Shown: positions 17,394 through 26,858, numbered from the stretch's first letter. The stretch: 49,657 nt of DNA from Albidovulum sp. (GCF_008933605.1 NZ_WBUS01000008.1:1-49657), one strand, 5' to 3'. Notes: generated by a model from the sequence alone, not told the origin. Made by a program: numbers and translations.

Positions 17394-18212
17394 ATGGAAT
17401 CCTACGTGTCCCACCGCGACCGGCTCTGGCTCTACATCTTCGTCGGGCTCGTCATCTTCTATCTGGTGGTGCCGATGCTGATCGTCATTCCGGTGTCGTT
17501 CAGTTCCACCACGGCGATGACCTTCCCGCCTCGCGGCTGGTCGCTGCGTTGGTACGAGGCGTTCTTCGGCGAACAGAAATGGATCGGGTCACTCTGGGTA
17601 TCGTTGCGCGTGGCTACGCTCACGATGATCGTGACGACTCTTGCAGGCGTTGCGGCATCCTACGCGCTCCATCAGTCCAGCTTCCGCCTTTCCGAAACGA
17701 TCCGCGCCACGCTGATCTCGCCACTCGCGGTTCCGTCGATCCTCATCGGGGTGGGGATCTTCTTCGTCTATGCGAGGATCGGCGGGCTCTTGAACACGAC
17801 CGCCGGTCTTGTCCTCGGCCATTCGGTCGTGGCCTTGCCGTTCGTCATGCTGACGATGAGCGCCGGGTTCAGTTCCTTCGACATGAGCCAGGAAATGGTC
17901 GCGCGCAGCCTCGGAGCCAACCGCTTCAAGGCTTTCGTGACGGTGACACTGCCGCAGGTAAAGTTCTCGGTGGCAACGTCGATGCTGCTGTCGTTCCTCG
18001 TCTCCTTTGACGAACTCATCATCTCGCTGATGGTCGCCTCGGGGCCGATGTCCACGCTTTCGCGCGTGACCTTCGCCACGTTGCGCGACGACGTCGACCC
18101 GACGTTGGCGGCAGTCTCGACGCTGATGCTCATCGTTACCTCGGTGCCACCGCTCCTGCTGCATCTCTATGCCAGCCGTGTCCGGGCGAGGAATGGTCGC
18201 AATGCTGGCTGA
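17394..18212 (+). CDS. PotC-like ABC permease
   Basis: A 272-residue permease with about six membrane spans. Features include VPMLIVIPVSFSS in the first span, FPPRGWSLRWYEAFFG, and the coupling loop ARSLGANRFKAFVTVTLPQV. The ATG is preceded by GGGAGGGG. The 3' end overlaps the start of the CaiD-like gene by about ten bases, tying the importer to the catabolic genes. Confidence 0.9.
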   Translation: MESYVSHRDRLWLYIFVGLVIFYLVVPMLIVIPVSFSSTTAMTFPPRGWSLRWYEAFFGEQKWIGSLWVSLRVATLTMIVTTLAGVAASYALHQSSFRLSETIRATLISPLAVPSILIGVGIFFVYARIGGLLNTTAGLVLGHSVVALPFVMLTMSAGFSSFDMSQEMVARSLGANRFKAFVTVTLPQVKFSVATSMLLSFLVSFDELIISLMVASGPMSTLSRVTFATLRDDVDPTLAAVSTLMLIVTSVPPLLLHLYASRVRARNGRNAG

Positions 18213-19020
18213 ACTGAACCGCGATCTTGCCGGTCTCGTGGAGCTTCGCCGCGATGGCGCCACGCTGGAGATCCGCATGGTCAAGCCAAAGGTCAACGCC
18301 ATCTGCCGGAGGCTCAGCCGAGCGCTGGAACGGTCTGCGCTCTTTCTCCAGAACGACCCCGGCCTGCGCGTGGGCATCCTCTCGAGCGGCAGCGAAAGGG
18401 CGTTCTCTGCGGGGCTCGATTTCAATGAATCGACGTCTGGCCCCGCGGAAACCGGCACCGGCGCCGAGACGGGCGGATTCGGCGGCATCACCACGCTCTG
18501 GGCGCTGAAGAAACCGCTGATCGCGGCGATCGGCGCCCCCGCGATTGGCGGCGGGCTGGAACTGGCGCTGGCCTGCGACGTCCTCGTGATGGCGGAGGAG
18601 ACGTTCCTGCAATTGCCGGAACTGGAACGGGGTCTGCTGCCCGACGGTGGAGGGCTGCAACGCCTGCCGCGCCGCGTTCCCTACAATGTTGCCACCGCGA
18701 TGATGTGGACGGGCGAGCCGATGACCGCGGCCGAGGCGCTGCGCTGGGGGCTGGTCTATCGCACGGCCCCGCGGGACCGTCTCATGGACCTTGCGCTCGA
18801 AACGGCCCGTCACATGGCGAAGGGCGCGCCCCTGGCGCTGCAGGCGCTGAAGGAGACGCTGCGCGTCGTCGACGGAATGCCCGACCGGGAGGCGATGGCG
18901 CTCAGGGCCGACACCGAGGGCGATCTGGACCAATACCGCCGGATGCTGGCCTCGGACGACATGATCGAGGGGCAGCGTGCCTTTCTCGAAAAGCGCGCGC
19001 CGCGCTGGAGCGGACGCTAG
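18202..19020 (+). CDS. CaiD-like enoyl-CoA hydratase (crotonobetainyl-CoA hydratase type)
   Basis: A 272-residue crotonase-family enzyme whose motifs follow Escherichia coli CaiD from end to end: GATLEIRMVKPKVNAI, RAFSAGLDFNE, GGFGGITTLWALKKPLIAA, GGGLELALACD, LPELERGLLPDGGG and EALRWGLVYR, ending AFLEKRAPRWSGR. The two acidic residues expected in the active site (GGGLE and LPELE) are present. CaiD hydrates crotonobetainyl-CoA to carnitinyl-CoA. Other family members act on different unsaturated CoA thioesters, so the substrate is inferred. ATG at 18202 has GCGAGGA at a fitting distance; ATG 18193 and an earlier one at 18169 are alternatives. Confidence 0.82.
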   Translation: MLAELNRDLAGLVELRRDGATLEIRMVKPKVNAICRRLSRALERSALFLQNDPGLRVGILSSGSERAFSAGLDFNESTSGPAETGTGAETGGFGGITTLWALKKPLIAAIGAPAIGGGLELALACDVLVMAEETFLQLPELERGLLPDGGGLQRLPRRVPYNVATAMMWTGEPMTAAEALRWGLVYRTAPRDRLMDLALETARHMAKGAPLALQALKETLRVVDGMPDREAMALRADTEGDLDQYRRMLASDDMIEGQRAFLEKRAPRWSGR

Positions 19021-19063
19021 CGAACAGAGCTGCCGGTGGCGGGACAGGAAACGGGAGGACTGC

Positions 19064-19852
19064 ATGTACAAATACCTAGAGCTGGAGCGTCACGGCGCCG
19101 TTGGCGTCATCGCCCTGAACCGCCCCGAAGTGCGCAATGCCTTGGGCATGGGCATGACCATCGAGTTGCGCCGCGCCCTGCGCGAGGCGGCCGCCGACGC
19201 GGCCATGCGTGCGCTGGTCATGACCGGACGCGGCGGCGCCTTTTCCGCAGGGGCGGACGTCAAGGAATGGGCGGGCAAGGGGCAGGGCGACAATCCCTGG
19301 CCCGACATGAACTGGGTGGAGGAATCGCTGAAGCTCGTCCAGCAGGTGCATGACATGCCGAAGCCGACCATCGCCATGATCGACGGCGCGGCTGTGGGCG
19401 CGGGGCTCGACATGGCGCTCGCCTGCGACTTCCGCTACGCCTCGGACAAGGCGAAATTCATCTGCTCCTACACGAACGTCGGATACAATCCCGACTGCGG
19501 CGGCACCTGGCTGATGCCGCGGGTCATGGGGCTCGAGGCGGCAAAGCGCTTCGCCTTCACCGGTGACCTCTGGCTTGCCGAAGAGGCATTGGCCAACCGG
19601 CTGGTGAGCCACGTTTCCCCGCGCGAGCGCCTTTGGGAGGACACGCTGGCCTTCGCGCAGAAGCTGGCTTCCGGGCCGACTGTCGCCATCGCCCAGGCCA
19701 AGCGGCTTCTCAACAGCGCCCACGGCCGCAGCCTGTCCGACCAGCAACTCGAGGAACTTGCGGCGGGTAAGATCTGCGCTGTCACCAAGGATCATGCCGA
19801 AGGTCTCGCCGCCGCAAACGAACGGCGGGCGCCCCGCTTCGTCGGCGCCTGA
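19064..19852 (+). CDS. Enoyl-CoA hydratase/isomerase family protein
   Basis: A 262-residue crotonase-family enzyme. Seen features are VGVIALNRPEVRNALG, the oxyanion-hole segment GGAFSAGADVKEW, GAAVGAGLDMALACDFRYA and YTNVGYNPDCGGTWLMPRVMG, then FTGDLWLAEEAL. An Asp (NPDCGG), rather than the second catalytic Glu of classical hydratases, resembles PaaG-type isomerases, so isomerase or hydrolase activity is possible. The start at 19064 follows GGGAGG. It lies between the CaiD-like and acyl-CoA dehydrogenase genes in the same operon. Confidence 0.85.
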   Translation: MYKYLELERHGAVGVIALNRPEVRNALGMGMTIELRRALREAAADAAMRALVMTGRGGAFSAGADVKEWAGKGQGDNPWPDMNWVEESLKLVQQVHDMPKPTIAMIDGAAVGAGLDMALACDFRYASDKAKFICSYTNVGYNPDCGGTWLMPRVMGLEAAKRFAFTGDLWLAEEALANRLVSHVSPRERLWEDTLAFAQKLASGPTVAIAQAKRLLNSAHGRSLSDQQLEELAAGKICAVTKDHAEGLAAANERRAPRFVGA

Positions 19853-19863
19853 AGGAGAAGACG

Positions 19864-21024
19864 ATGGATTTCGCACTCAGTTTCGAACAGCAGGCTCTTG
19901 TCGATTCGCTCGAGGAGTTCTGCAAGCGCGAGCTTTACCCCCACGAGGCGCTGGTCGAGGAATTGCGCCGCGTTCCCGACGAGATCCGCCAGGAGATTCA
20001 CCGCAAGTCGGTCGCGGCGGGGTTCGACAACATGTACCTCCCCGAAGAATGGGGCGGCGCCGGGCTCGACAAGCAGACCAAGATGCAGGTGGAGCGGGTG
20101 ATGGGCAAGCCGCACTCGCCCTTGGGCATGTGCATGCACCGCGGCGTTACCGGCATCCTCTTCAAGTGCCGCGACGAGCAGATCGAGGAATACCTTGAGC
20201 CCTGCATCCGCGGCGAGCGCAAGGACGCTTTCGCGCTGACCGAGCCGGGCGCCGGGTCGGATGCCCGGGCGATCACGACCCGCGCGGTGCGCGACGGCGA
20301 CGACTGGGTGATCAACGGAGTGAAGCAGTTCATCTCGGCCGCCGACATCGCCGACTTCATCATCCTTATCGCCGTGACAGGCGTCGACCAGACCGACCGC
20401 GGGCCGAGGAAGCGCTTCACCGCGTTTCTCCTGGACAAGGACACGCCCGGCGTCCGGGTGGAGCCGATGAAGTCCATCGTCACCCGCGGCTACAACCCGA
20501 ACATGATCTACCTCGACAACGTCCGCGTTCCCGACCGCAAGATCCTCGGCGAGGAGGGCAGGGGCTTCGACACCGCGAACGAATGGCTTTACGATGGCCG
20601 CGTGGCGCTGGCCGCCCATTGCGTCGGCCGTGCCGAACGCATCTTCGAGATGACCAAGGAATGGGCTGGCACGCGCCGCGCCTTCGGCAAGACCATCGGC
20701 GAATTCCAGGGCGTCGGCTTCAAGATCGCCAACATGGCGGTGGACATCAAGCTCGGCGACCTGATGGTGAAGGAAGCCGCCTGGAAGATGGACAACGACC
20801 TGATGAACCGGACCGAAGCCTCGATGGCCAACTATTACTGTTCGGAAATGGTCTTCCGCGTGGCCGACGAGGCCGTGCAGATCTTCGGCGGCATGGGGCT
20901 GATGGAGGATTTCCCGATCCAGCGGTTCTGGCGCGATGCCAGGATCGAGCGGATCTGGGAAGGCACGTCGGAAATCCATCAGGACCTGATTGCGAAAGAT
21001 CTGCTGCGCCCTTACCGGCAGTGA
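19864..21024 (+). CDS. Acyl-CoA dehydrogenase
   Basis: A 386-residue FAD enzyme of the acyl-CoA dehydrogenase family. The N-terminal helical domain starts DFALSFEQQALVDSLEEFCKRE. FAD and substrate contacts include AFALTEPGAGSDARAITTRA and WVINGVKQFIS. The C-terminal domain has TRRAFGKTIGEFQGV, EAVQIFGGMGLMEDFPIQRF and IWEGTSEIHQDL, where the Glu of WEGTSE is the expected catalytic base. Beside CaiD-like and acyl-CoA ligase genes it could be a crotonobetainyl/butyrobetainyl-CoA dehydrogenase equivalent, though this cannot be told from generic branched-acyl enzymes by eye. AAGGAGAAG precedes the ATG. Confidence 0.88.
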   Translation: MDFALSFEQQALVDSLEEFCKRELYPHEALVEELRRVPDEIRQEIHRKSVAAGFDNMYLPEEWGGAGLDKQTKMQVERVMGKPHSPLGMCMHRGVTGILFKCRDEQIEEYLEPCIRGERKDAFALTEPGAGSDARAITTRAVRDGDDWVINGVKQFISAADIADFIILIAVTGVDQTDRGPRKRFTAFLLDKDTPGVRVEPMKSIVTRGYNPNMIYLDNVRVPDRKILGEEGRGFDTANEWLYDGRVALAAHCVGRAERIFEMTKEWAGTRRAFGKTIGEFQGVGFKIANMAVDIKLGDLMVKEAAWKMDNDLMNRTEASMANYYCSEMVFRVADEAVQIFGGMGLMEDFPIQRFWRDARIERIWEGTSEIHQDLIAKDLLRPYRQ

Positions 21025-21067
21025 AGGGCCGGCGGCGGGCGGCCGGTGGCCGAGTGAAAGGAAGAGC

Positions 21068-21742
21068 ATGAGGCGCGCCACGAAAATGCGGGAGACGAGC
21101 GAGGCCCGGCGGTCAGAACTGATCGTCGCGACCCTCAAGTCCCTGCGCAAGCACGGCTACATCAACTCGACGATCAACACGATCAGCGAGGAGAGCGGCC
21201 TGTCACGGGGGCTCATCAGCCACTACTTCGCCAACAAGGACGATCTCCTGATCGTGGCGCACAAGTACTACCTACAGAACGTCGACGACTTCTTCCGCCA
21301 CGTCGTCTGGTCGACCAAGAGCGGGCACTTCGGCAAGCTGTTCTATTCGGTCAGCGTGCCCTTTCTGCGCGACACCGGGTTCGAGCAGATGCTGGTCCAC
21401 TACTTCAGCGCCGCCTGGATGCTGCCAGAGGTGCTGAGGATGCACCGCGACCTCTGGGGCCGCTACCGCACCAATATCCAGCACCGCATTTCCGCGGCCG
21501 CGCGCGAACGCGGGCTGGTGATGGACACGCGGCTGGCGGCGATCACGCTGACCCAGCTCGTCGACGGGCTCTGGCTCGGCTGGGTGATGGAGGAAAGCTA
21601 CACGCAGGAGGATTGCCGCATGATCCTGCGCAAGTGGCTCTGCGAACAGTTCCACGAGGATCCGGAGATGTATCCCCTGACGCCGGATATCGACCTGACG
21701 CATTTCGAGACCGCCGCGCCCCTTCCCCATATCGACGACTGA
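21068..21742 (+). CDS. TetR-family regulator, BetI-like
   Basis: A 224-residue regulator. The N-terminal HTH reads RRSELIVATLKSLRKHGYINS then ISEESGLSRGLISHYFANKDDLL, where the SRGLISHYF recognition helix is typical of BetI and its relatives. The C-terminus keeps the BetI-like LTQLVDGLWLGWVM. BetI represses choline/glycine-betaine genes, and this relative sits inside a transport and CoA-catabolism cluster, so a role as a local repressor sensing the pathway substrate is a reasonable inference. The start at 21068 follows AAAGGAAGAGC. No operator could be picked out. Confidence 0.85.
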   Translation: MRRATKMRETSEARRSELIVATLKSLRKHGYINSTINTISEESGLSRGLISHYFANKDDLLIVAHKYYLQNVDDFFRHVVWSTKSGHFGKLFYSVSVPFLRDTGFEQMLVHYFSAAWMLPEVLRMHRDLWGRYRTNIQHRISAAARERGLVMDTRLAAITLTQLVDGLWLGWVMEESYTQEDCRMILRKWLCEQFHEDPEMYPLTPDIDLTHFETAAPLPHIDD

Positions 21743-21817
21743 CCCCGGACGATGCCGGAGCAGGTTGACCTGACGGCGCCCTTGCGCGTCGACCTTTCCA
21801 GAGGACCCCGAGCGATC

Positions 21818-23944
21818 ATGACGACCAATTGCCCCGACCTGTCCCATTCGCGGCTTCGTCCGGCCGTGCGGCGCAACCTTCAGCGCCTCCTCGCGCCGCG
21901 GCGAATGGCCTTCATCGGCGGCGCGCAGGCCGAGCGGACGCTGGCAACCCTGCGTCAACAGGCCTTCGAGGGCACCGTCGATGTCGTCCACCCGCGCCGT
22001 GACAAGATGGAGGGCTATCCGTGTGTGCAGAGGATTGCCGATCTGCCGGCGCCGCCCGACGCGGTTTTCCTCGCCGTCAACGCCGACGCCACGATCGACG
22101 CGCTGAACGAGTTGCGCGAGATGGGGGCAGGCGGCGCGGTCTGCTACGCCTCAGGCTTCTCGGAAATCGGCGCGGCAGGGGCGGAGCGCAACCGTGCCTT
22201 CATCGCCGCTTCGGGCGACATGGCCGTGGTCGGGCCGAACTGCTACGGGCTTGTCAACTACGTCAACCACGGCAGCATCTGGCCCGCTCCGTACCCGCGA
22301 CTGTCCGGCACCCGCGGCGCGGCCGTGATCTCTCAAAGCGGCAATGTCACCAGCCATTTCGTTTCCAACGACCGCTCGGTCCCGTTCTCCTATCTGGTCA
22401 GTGCCGGCAACCAGGCGGTGCTCGGCTTCGAGGACTACATCGAGTTCCTGATCGACGATCCGAACGTCACCTGTATCGGGCTCTTCATGGAGGGCATCCG
22501 CGACGTTCCCGCGTTCGCGCAGGCCTGCCTGCGCGCGCGCGAAAAAGGGGTTCCGGTGATCGCCTGCCGTTCCGGCCGGTCGGACCTCGGCGCGGCCATG
22601 GCGGCCAGCCACACGAGCTCGCTCGCCGGGCAGAACGAATACTACGACGCACTCTTCGACCGGCTCGGCGTGATCGACACCGAAACCGTGCCGCAGTTCC
22701 TCGAGATGCTGAAGCTCGCCTCGCTGGCCGCTCCGGTGACGGGGCCGAGGATAGCCATATTCTCCAGTTCCGGCGGTGACAACGGACTGGCGGCGGACTA
22801 CTGCTCCTTCGCGGGGCTGGACCTGCCGCAACCGGGCAAGGCGGTGGTGGACGTGATCAAGCCGATGTTGCCATCCTATGGCCACGTCTCGAACCCACTC
22901 GATTTCACTGCGGGTTACTGGGGGAACGAGAAGCTCCTGACGCCGATGTTCACGGCAATGCTCGCGGACGATGTCGACGCGGGGTTGCTGGTGATCGAGT
23001 ACCCGCCCGCCAGCAGGGATGCGTCCGCGCAGGAAGCGATGGACCGGGCGCTGGCTTCGGCGGGCACAACCAGCAGGAAGCCCGTGTTCCACGCCTCGGT
23101 GAACTCGGGTGGGATAACACCCGAGGCCAGCCAGGCGATGATCGCGCAGGGGATAGTTCCGCTTCAGGGCCTGCACGACGCGGCCCAGGTCATTGCGAAA
23201 TGGGTCCGTAATGGCGCACGCTCGCAGGGCGGGGGAAACACCGTCCCGCCCTATGCGGTCGCGCCTCTTGTCGATGCGCCCCGCAGCGTAAACGAGGCCG
23301 AGTCGAAGCGCCGACTGGCCGCCCACGGGCTTCCCGTGCCGGCCGGCCGGGTGCTGACGCTGGAGGGCCTCCGCGCACTGCCGGAAACGCTCGACGGACC
23401 GATGGCGCTCAAGGTCTTGCATGACGACCTGCCTCACAAGACCGATGTCGGCGGCGTGGCGCTTGGATTGAAGACACGGGCAGATGCCCTGGCCGCCGCC
23501 CAACGGATGAAGGACGCTCTAGCGCGCCACAAACCAGGACTGGTGCTGGAAACCTTCCTGATGGAGCCGATGCAGACCGCGTCGCTCGCCGAGTTGATCG
23601 TGGGGGTGAAGCGCGATCCCCTGTTCGGCCTCGTTCTCGTCATCGGCGCGGGCGGCATTTTCGTGGAACTCCTGAAGGACGCGCGGACGCTGCTGCTGCC
23701 CGCGACGCGGGATGAGGTGGAGGCGGCGATCAGGAGCCTGCAGACATTCCCGCTCCTCGACGGCTTCCGGGGGCGCCCGAAGGCGCGCCTTGGCGCGGTC
23801 GTCGACGCGATCATGGCGGTGGCCGACTACGCGGGGGCGCACATCGACACGCTTAGCGAGCTCGACGTCAACCCGTTGATGGTCACAGAAACCGGTGCGA
23901 TCGCTGTCGACGCCCTGATCGTCGAAGCGCCGCGGGCGAACTAG
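21818..23944 (+). CDS. NDP-forming acyl-CoA synthetase (fused alpha-beta type)
   Basis: A protein of about 708 residues with the succinyl-CoA-synthetase-like domain order of ADP-forming acetyl-CoA synthetases. It has a CoA-binding domain (MAFIGGAQAERTLATLRQQ), a ligase domain (AAVISQSGNV, SYLVSAGNQAVLGFEDYIEF), ASHTSSLAG with the phosphorylatable His at about residue 265, then an ATP-grasp C-terminus (PMALKVLHDDLPHKTDVGGV, LVIGAGGIFVELLKD, ELDVNPL). It would link an acid to CoA, or recover ATP from a CoA thioester. In this cluster it probably activates the imported acid. ATG 21818 is preferred over 21752 because the extra 22 residues are not family-like, but neither ribosome site is strong. 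Confidence 0.82.
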   Translation: MTTNCPDLSHSRLRPAVRRNLQRLLAPRRMAFIGGAQAERTLATLRQQAFEGTVDVVHPRRDKMEGYPCVQRIADLPAPPDAVFLAVNADATIDALNELREMGAGGAVCYASGFSEIGAAGAERNRAFIAASGDMAVVGPNCYGLVNYVNHGSIWPAPYPRLSGTRGAAVISQSGNVTSHFVSNDRSVPFSYLVSAGNQAVLGFEDYIEFLIDDPNVTCIGLFMEGIRDVPAFAQACLRAREKGVPVIACRSGRSDLGAAMAASHTSSLAGQNEYYDALFDRLGVIDTETVPQFLEMLKLASLAAPVTGPRIAIFSSSGGDNGLAADYCSFAGLDLPQPGKAVVDVIKPMLPSYGHVSNPLDFTAGYWGNEKLLTPMFTAMLADDVDAGLLVIEYPPASRDASAQEAMDRALASAGTTSRKPVFHASVNSGGITPEASQAMIAQGIVPLQGLHDAAQVIAKWVRNGARSQGGGNTVPPYAVAPLVDAPRSVNEAESKRRLAAHGLPVPAGRVLTLEGLRALPETLDGPMALKVLHDDLPHKTDVGGVALGLKTRADALAAAQRMKDALARHKPGLVLETFLMEPMQTASLAELIVGVKRDPLFGLVLVIGAGGIFVELLKDARTLLLPATRDEVEAAIRSLQTFPLLDGFRGRPKARLGAVVDAIMAVADYAGAHIDTLSELDVNPLMVTETGAIAVDALIVEAPRAN

Positions 23945-23964
23945 CACGAAACGGGGGATGAAGG

Positions 23965-25554
23965 ATGTCCGAACCGGAACCGCTTGCTGCCGAGACCGGA
24001 GCCGAGGCCCTGGTGCGCACCCTGATCGGTGCCGGAGTGGACACCTGCTTTGCCAACCCCGGCACGAGCGAGATGCATTTCGTTGCTGCACTCGACCGCA
24101 TTCCGGGCATCCGCTGCGTGCTCGGGCTGCAGGAAAACGTCGTGACCGGCATGGCGGACGGTTACTTTCGGGTCACGCGGCGACCGGCCGCGACGCTCCT
24201 CCATTGCGGGCCCGGCTATGCGAACGGCATCGCGAACCTGCATAATGCCCGCCGCGCGGGCAGCGGCATTCTCAACATCGTCGGCGACCATGCGATTCCC
24301 CATGTGGCCCACGACAGCCCGTTGACGGCGGACGTAGACGCGCTCGTCGGCGCGACCTCGGACTGGCACGCCTTCGGAACCGACCCGTCGCGGATCGGCA
24401 GCGATGCAGCGCGCGGCCTGGCGGCGGCCGGCTCCGGCAACGGCCGTATCGCCAGCCTGGTGCTGCCGGCCGATGTGTCCTGGGGCAGGGGCGGCGCGGC
24501 GGCCCTTCCCGTCGCCCCAGACGCACCCCGTCCGCCCGACCCACTTGCCATCGGGAGGGCCGCGCAGGCGCTCCGGTCGGGCCACCGGGCGATGATCCTT
24601 CTCGGCACCGCGGCAGTCACCGAGAATCTCCACCCGCTGCTTGCGGGGCTTGCCCGCGCGACGGGCGCGGAGCTGATTGGCAGTCCGATGATCTCCTTCC
24701 TGCCGCGCGGAAGGGGCAGGCTTGCCCTTCCCACCGTGGCCTATCCCGTGGATGACGCGATCCGGCAACTTGCGCCTTTCGACATCGTGATCCTCGTCGG
24801 CTGCCAACCACCAGTGGGGTTCTTCCTCTATCCGGGCCGCCCGAGCCTGATGCATCGGGCCGACGCAGAGGTGATCACGCTTTCACGCGGCGACCAGGAC
24901 GCTGCCGCCGCCCTGCGCGCGCTGGCCGAAGAACTCGGCGCCGCCCCTGCCGCTATCCCTGAGCTTGCCGGCGACGTCCCGTCGGTCTCCGGGTCGATTA
25001 CCCCGGAAGGTTTCGCCGCCACGGTCGCGCGTCTCCTTCCCGAGAACGCGATTGTTGTTAACGAGGCGCTGACCCTCGGCAGCGGATTCGGAGCCGTGAT
25101 GCCACGGGCCGCGCCTGTCGACTGGCTCACCGTGACCGGCGGTGCGATCGGCGGCGGTATACCGCTTGCCACCGGCGCGGCCGTCGGAGCGCGATCCATG
25201 GGCCGTCCCGACCGGCGCGTCGTGACGCTCCAGGCCGACGGTTCGGCGGCCTACACGGTCCAGGCGCTCTGGACGCAGGCGCGTGAACGTCTGCCGGTGA
25301 CGACGCTGCTTCTCAACAACCGTGCCTATGCCATCCTGTTGGGTGAGTACACCAGGGTCGGTGCCCAGCCGGGCCAGACGGCACGCGACATGATGAGCCT
25401 CGATCGCCCGCCGATCGACTGGGTCGCGCTCGCACAAGGATTCGGCGTGGAGGCCGAGCCGGCCACAACAATCGAGGATCTGGAATCCGCGCTGACAAAG
25501 TCGTTGGCACGTGACGGCCCGACCCTCATCGATGTGCGTTTTGCGCAAGGATGA
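23965..25554 (+). CDS. ThDP-dependent enzyme, acetolactate synthase/benzoylformate decarboxylase family
   Basis: A 529-residue protein with the three-domain ThDP layout. The N-terminal Pyr domain has NPGTSEMHFVAAL and LQENVVTGMADGYFR, whose Glu is the expected cofactor-activating residue. The ThDP motif is ADGSAAYTVQALWTQARE leading to LLLNNRAY, with Ala in place of the first Gly of GDG, a variant I recall from benzoylformate-decarboxylase-like relatives. The family decarboxylates 2-oxo acids or forms acyloins. It lies 20 bases after the acyl-CoA synthetase gene and is probably the last gene of the cluster; its substrate is unknown. The 233 bases to the next, convergent gene hold GC-rich inverted repeats but no clear terminator. 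Confidence 0.8.
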   Translation: MSEPEPLAAETGAEALVRTLIGAGVDTCFANPGTSEMHFVAALDRIPGIRCVLGLQENVVTGMADGYFRVTRRPAATLLHCGPGYANGIANLHNARRAGSGILNIVGDHAIPHVAHDSPLTADVDALVGATSDWHAFGTDPSRIGSDAARGLAAAGSGNGRIASLVLPADVSWGRGGAAALPVAPDAPRPPDPLAIGRAAQALRSGHRAMILLGTAAVTENLHPLLAGLARATGAELIGSPMISFLPRGRGRLALPTVAYPVDDAIRQLAPFDIVILVGCQPPVGFFLYPGRPSLMHRADAEVITLSRGDQDAAAALRALAEELGAAPAAIPELAGDVPSVSGSITPEGFAATVARLLPENAIVVNEALTLGSGFGAVMPRAAPVDWLTVTGGAIGGGIPLATGAAVGARSMGRPDRRVVTLQADGSAAYTVQALWTQARERLPVTTLLLNNRAYAILLGEYTRVGAQPGQTARDMMSLDRPPIDWVALAQGFGVEAEPATTIEDLESALTKSLARDGPTLIDVRFAQG

Positions 25555-25787
25555 GCCTCCGATGGTGTGATCAACACGATTGGGGACCCTCGCAAGCCAG
25601 CTTGGGAATCCGCCCCCCTCGTCAAGCGGTGACGGCATCAGCGCCGGTTACGCTGAGTGCTGTTTCACTTGCCCGAACGACGACTTCGCGCCGGAACGGA
25701 AGCGCCGTCCACGGGGCCTCGGCGGGCGGAAAGGACACCCCGGGGGGACACGCCGCCCCGGGACAGCGCAACAGGCCGACATGCCAG

Positions 25788-26858
25788 TCAGCGCCTCGAT
25801 AGATAGCCCATGACCTCCCGTGCCTCTTTCACAAGTCGTGCGACGAGGTCGCCGGCGGCCATTTCCTTTGAGAGTGCAGCAGCCTGCCCGTAAAGGAAGA
25901 AAGAGGCTTCGCTGTCGCCCGCAGCATTACGGATCGGACCGCTGAGCGCGTACATCTGTGGAAAAGGCGGAAGAGCCTCTCGGGCGCGTTCCATCTCTTC
26001 CGCGTAGCGTGACCGCATCGCCCGTGCCGACCGGCCGGAAAACGCATCGGTCACCATTGTGTCGCGGTCCGTGGCCTGCCGCAGTCTCTCCCGCCGCGCG
26101 GGCTCGGTTGCGGCCTCCGGGCAACTCAGGAACGCCGTGCCCATCTGGACTCCGGATGCGCCAAGGGCCATCGCGGCGGCGATGCCACGTCCGTCACCGA
26201 TGCCGCCGGCGGCAATGACGGGAACGGACACGGCATCGACGATTTGCGGAACCAGCGCCATCGTTCCGACGCCGTCCCCCGGAGCCGTCGGCTTGTGCGA
26301 GCCTCGATGCCCCCCTGCTTCCCATCCCTGTGCGATGACTGCATCCATTCCCGCCGCTTCGAGCACGCGCGCTTCCGCAACGCTGGTGGCTGAGCTGACA
26401 AGCACGATGCCGGCGGCCTTCATCGCTTCCACATGGCTGGCCTCGGGGTGTCCGAAGTGAAAGCTCACGACCCTCGGCCTCACGGACAGGACGACTTCCA
26501 GCCGTTCTTCGTCAAAACCGCGCCCCGGCGGAGGGAGTTCAGACGGCGGGTCGCCCAGTCCCAGGTCATCGTACCAGGGCTGCAAACGTTTCCTTGCTGC
26601 CTCCAGTACCCGGGGATCGGTCTTCTCTTGTTGAATGATAAAGAAGTTCAGATTGAAGGAGCGGTTCGTCCGTGCGCGAATGGCGGCGGCCTCTGCCCTG
26701 ATGGTGGTCGCGGGCTTCTCTCCGCATCCAAGTGATCCCAGGCCGCCGGCATTCGAGACCGCACCGGCGAGTTCGGGCGTGCAACTGCCCATCATCGGCG
26801 CTTGAATGATTGGGTGCTCAACCCTGAAAAGGTCGCAGAGTCTTTGGTCCGGCCACAT
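25788..26858 (-). CDS. NAD(P)H-dependent flavin oxidoreductase, nitronate monooxygenase family
   Basis: A 356-residue FMN TIM-barrel protein. It has HPIIQAPMMGSCTPELAGAV, SNAGGLGSLGCGE, NLNFFI, SFHFGHPEASHVEAMKAAG, AQGWEAGGHRGSH and AAGGIGDGRGIAAAMALGA with VQMGTAFL. These fit the 2-nitropropane dioxygenase/nitronate monooxygenase superfamily, distinct from the PA1024-type protein at 13061. It may detoxify nitronates or act as a reductase. Only ATG 26858 gives the canonical N-terminus; the open frame to 27062 adds unrelated residues. The ribosome site is poor. It is convergent with the ThDP-enzyme gene. Confidence 0.82.
   Translation of the reverse strand: MWPDQRLCDLFRVEHPIIQAPMMGSCTPELAGAVSNAGGLGSLGCGEKPATTIRAEAAAIRARTNRSFNLNFFIIQQEKTDPRVLEAARKRLQPWYDDLGLGDPPSELPPPGRGFDEERLEVVLSVRPRVVSFHFGHPEASHVEAMKAAGIVLVSSATSVAEARVLEAAGMDAVIAQGWEAGGHRGSHKPTAPGDGVGTMALVPQIVDAVSVPVIAAGGIGDGRGIAAAMALGASGVQMGTAFLSCPEAATEPARRERLRQATDRDTMVTDAFSGRSARAMRSRYAEEMERAREALPPFPQMYALSGPIRNAAGDSEASFFLYGQAAALSKEMAAGDLVARLVKEAREVMGYLSRR

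Noticed and set aside
25555-25787. GC-rich inverted repeats around CCCCGGGG between convergent genes
   Set aside because: They lack a T-tract and a clean stem, so I could not support a terminator call.
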